Positions 33,232 through 33,307 of a DNA stretch of 33,307 nucleotides are shown in pieces. Position numbers and translations under genes: made by a program. The notes under the pieces are model-generated. The model was not told the origin of the DNA, searched no databases, and worked only from the letters and a program-made list of their open reading frames with translations. This stretch comes from an uncultured beta proteobacterium. GTDB lineage: Bacteria; Pseudomonadota; Gammaproteobacteria; Burkholderiales; Burkholderiaceae. Every line of letters starts with the position of its first letter. The first letter of the stretch is position 1. Location of the stretch: assembly GCA_903826775.1 (NCBI GenBank), contig CAIKFU010000068.1, forward strand, positions 1-33,307, written 5' to 3'.

Positions 33232-33307
33232 TTTTATAATTTGTTGTAATTCATTAGCGAATACCAATAAGTTTATGAATTTGTAAACTCAATCGCCATA
33301 GGGGTCT

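Noticed and set aside
1..33307. tRNA, rRNA, CRISPR, insertion sequences
   Set aside because: I looked for cloverleaf ends, regular spaced repeats and transposase motifs by eye and found none; a dedicated scan could still reveal a short RNA.

Overview
The window looks like chromosome of a low-GC betaproteobacterium of the Burkholderiales, most likely Polynucleobacter or a close relative. The basis is the AT-rich coding style, a Bug-type solute receptor, and a periplasmic formate dehydrogenase locus with DUF3305, DUF3306, polyferredoxin and TorD genes as known from betaproteobacteria. This assignment is inferred from gene content; no marker gene was searched. I saw no tRNA, rRNA, CRISPR array, phage or insertion sequence.

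Layout. 1-2.7 kb: two very small genes of unknown function, a rubredoxin-type FAD/NAD reductase behind a bipartite inverted repeat, and a convergent PuuD-type membrane protein. 2.7-4.8 kb: a 366-bp intergenic stretch with a large imperfect hairpin, an orphan Bug receptor and a 3-hydroxybutyrate dehydrogenase. 5.0-8.0 kb (minus strand): an envelope/lipid block with a YqaA-type membrane protein, cardiolipin synthase, an endonuclease/exonuclease/phosphatase protein and a Bfd-like [2Fe-2S] protein. 8.1-9.5 kb (plus): permease and ATPase of a tungstate-type ABC importer, without a binding protein here.

9.5-20.3 kb (minus): the centrepiece, a formate dehydrogenase locus. Read 5' to 3' it runs mrp, DUF3305, DUF3306, polyferredoxin, torD, then after a 122-bp gap with an FNR-like site, a small Tat-signal protein, fdhA (cysteine type), fdhB (four 4Fe-4S clusters), a small lipoprotein, fdhC (cytochrome b) and a small Ala/Pro-rich secreted protein. 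The expected logic: the importer supplies tungstate or molybdate, Mrp and the polyferredoxin module probably serve Fe-S assembly or electron delivery, TorD guards the apoenzyme, and FdhABC oxidises formate in the periplasm and passes electrons to quinone.

20.4-22.1 kb (minus): a Pit phosphate transporter with its DUF47 partner. 22.1-24.7 kb: divergent copZ-like and copA-like copper genes. 24.7-32.3 kb: a DUF3047 lipoprotein, a run of plus-strand envelope genes (GT39/83-type glycosyltransferase, YbhN-like protein with clearly higher GC, heptosyltransferase-like GT9, PAP2 phosphatase) and rlmJ. 31.3-33.2 kb (minus): queD, tadA and an LD-carboxypeptidase, apparently one operon.

The best candidate for under-described biology is the mrp-DUF3305-DUF3306-polyferredoxin module with the two or three small exported proteins of the formate dehydrogenase locus. 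Two split-arm inverted repeats in the first 3 kb and the foreign-looking YbhN gene also deserve attention.
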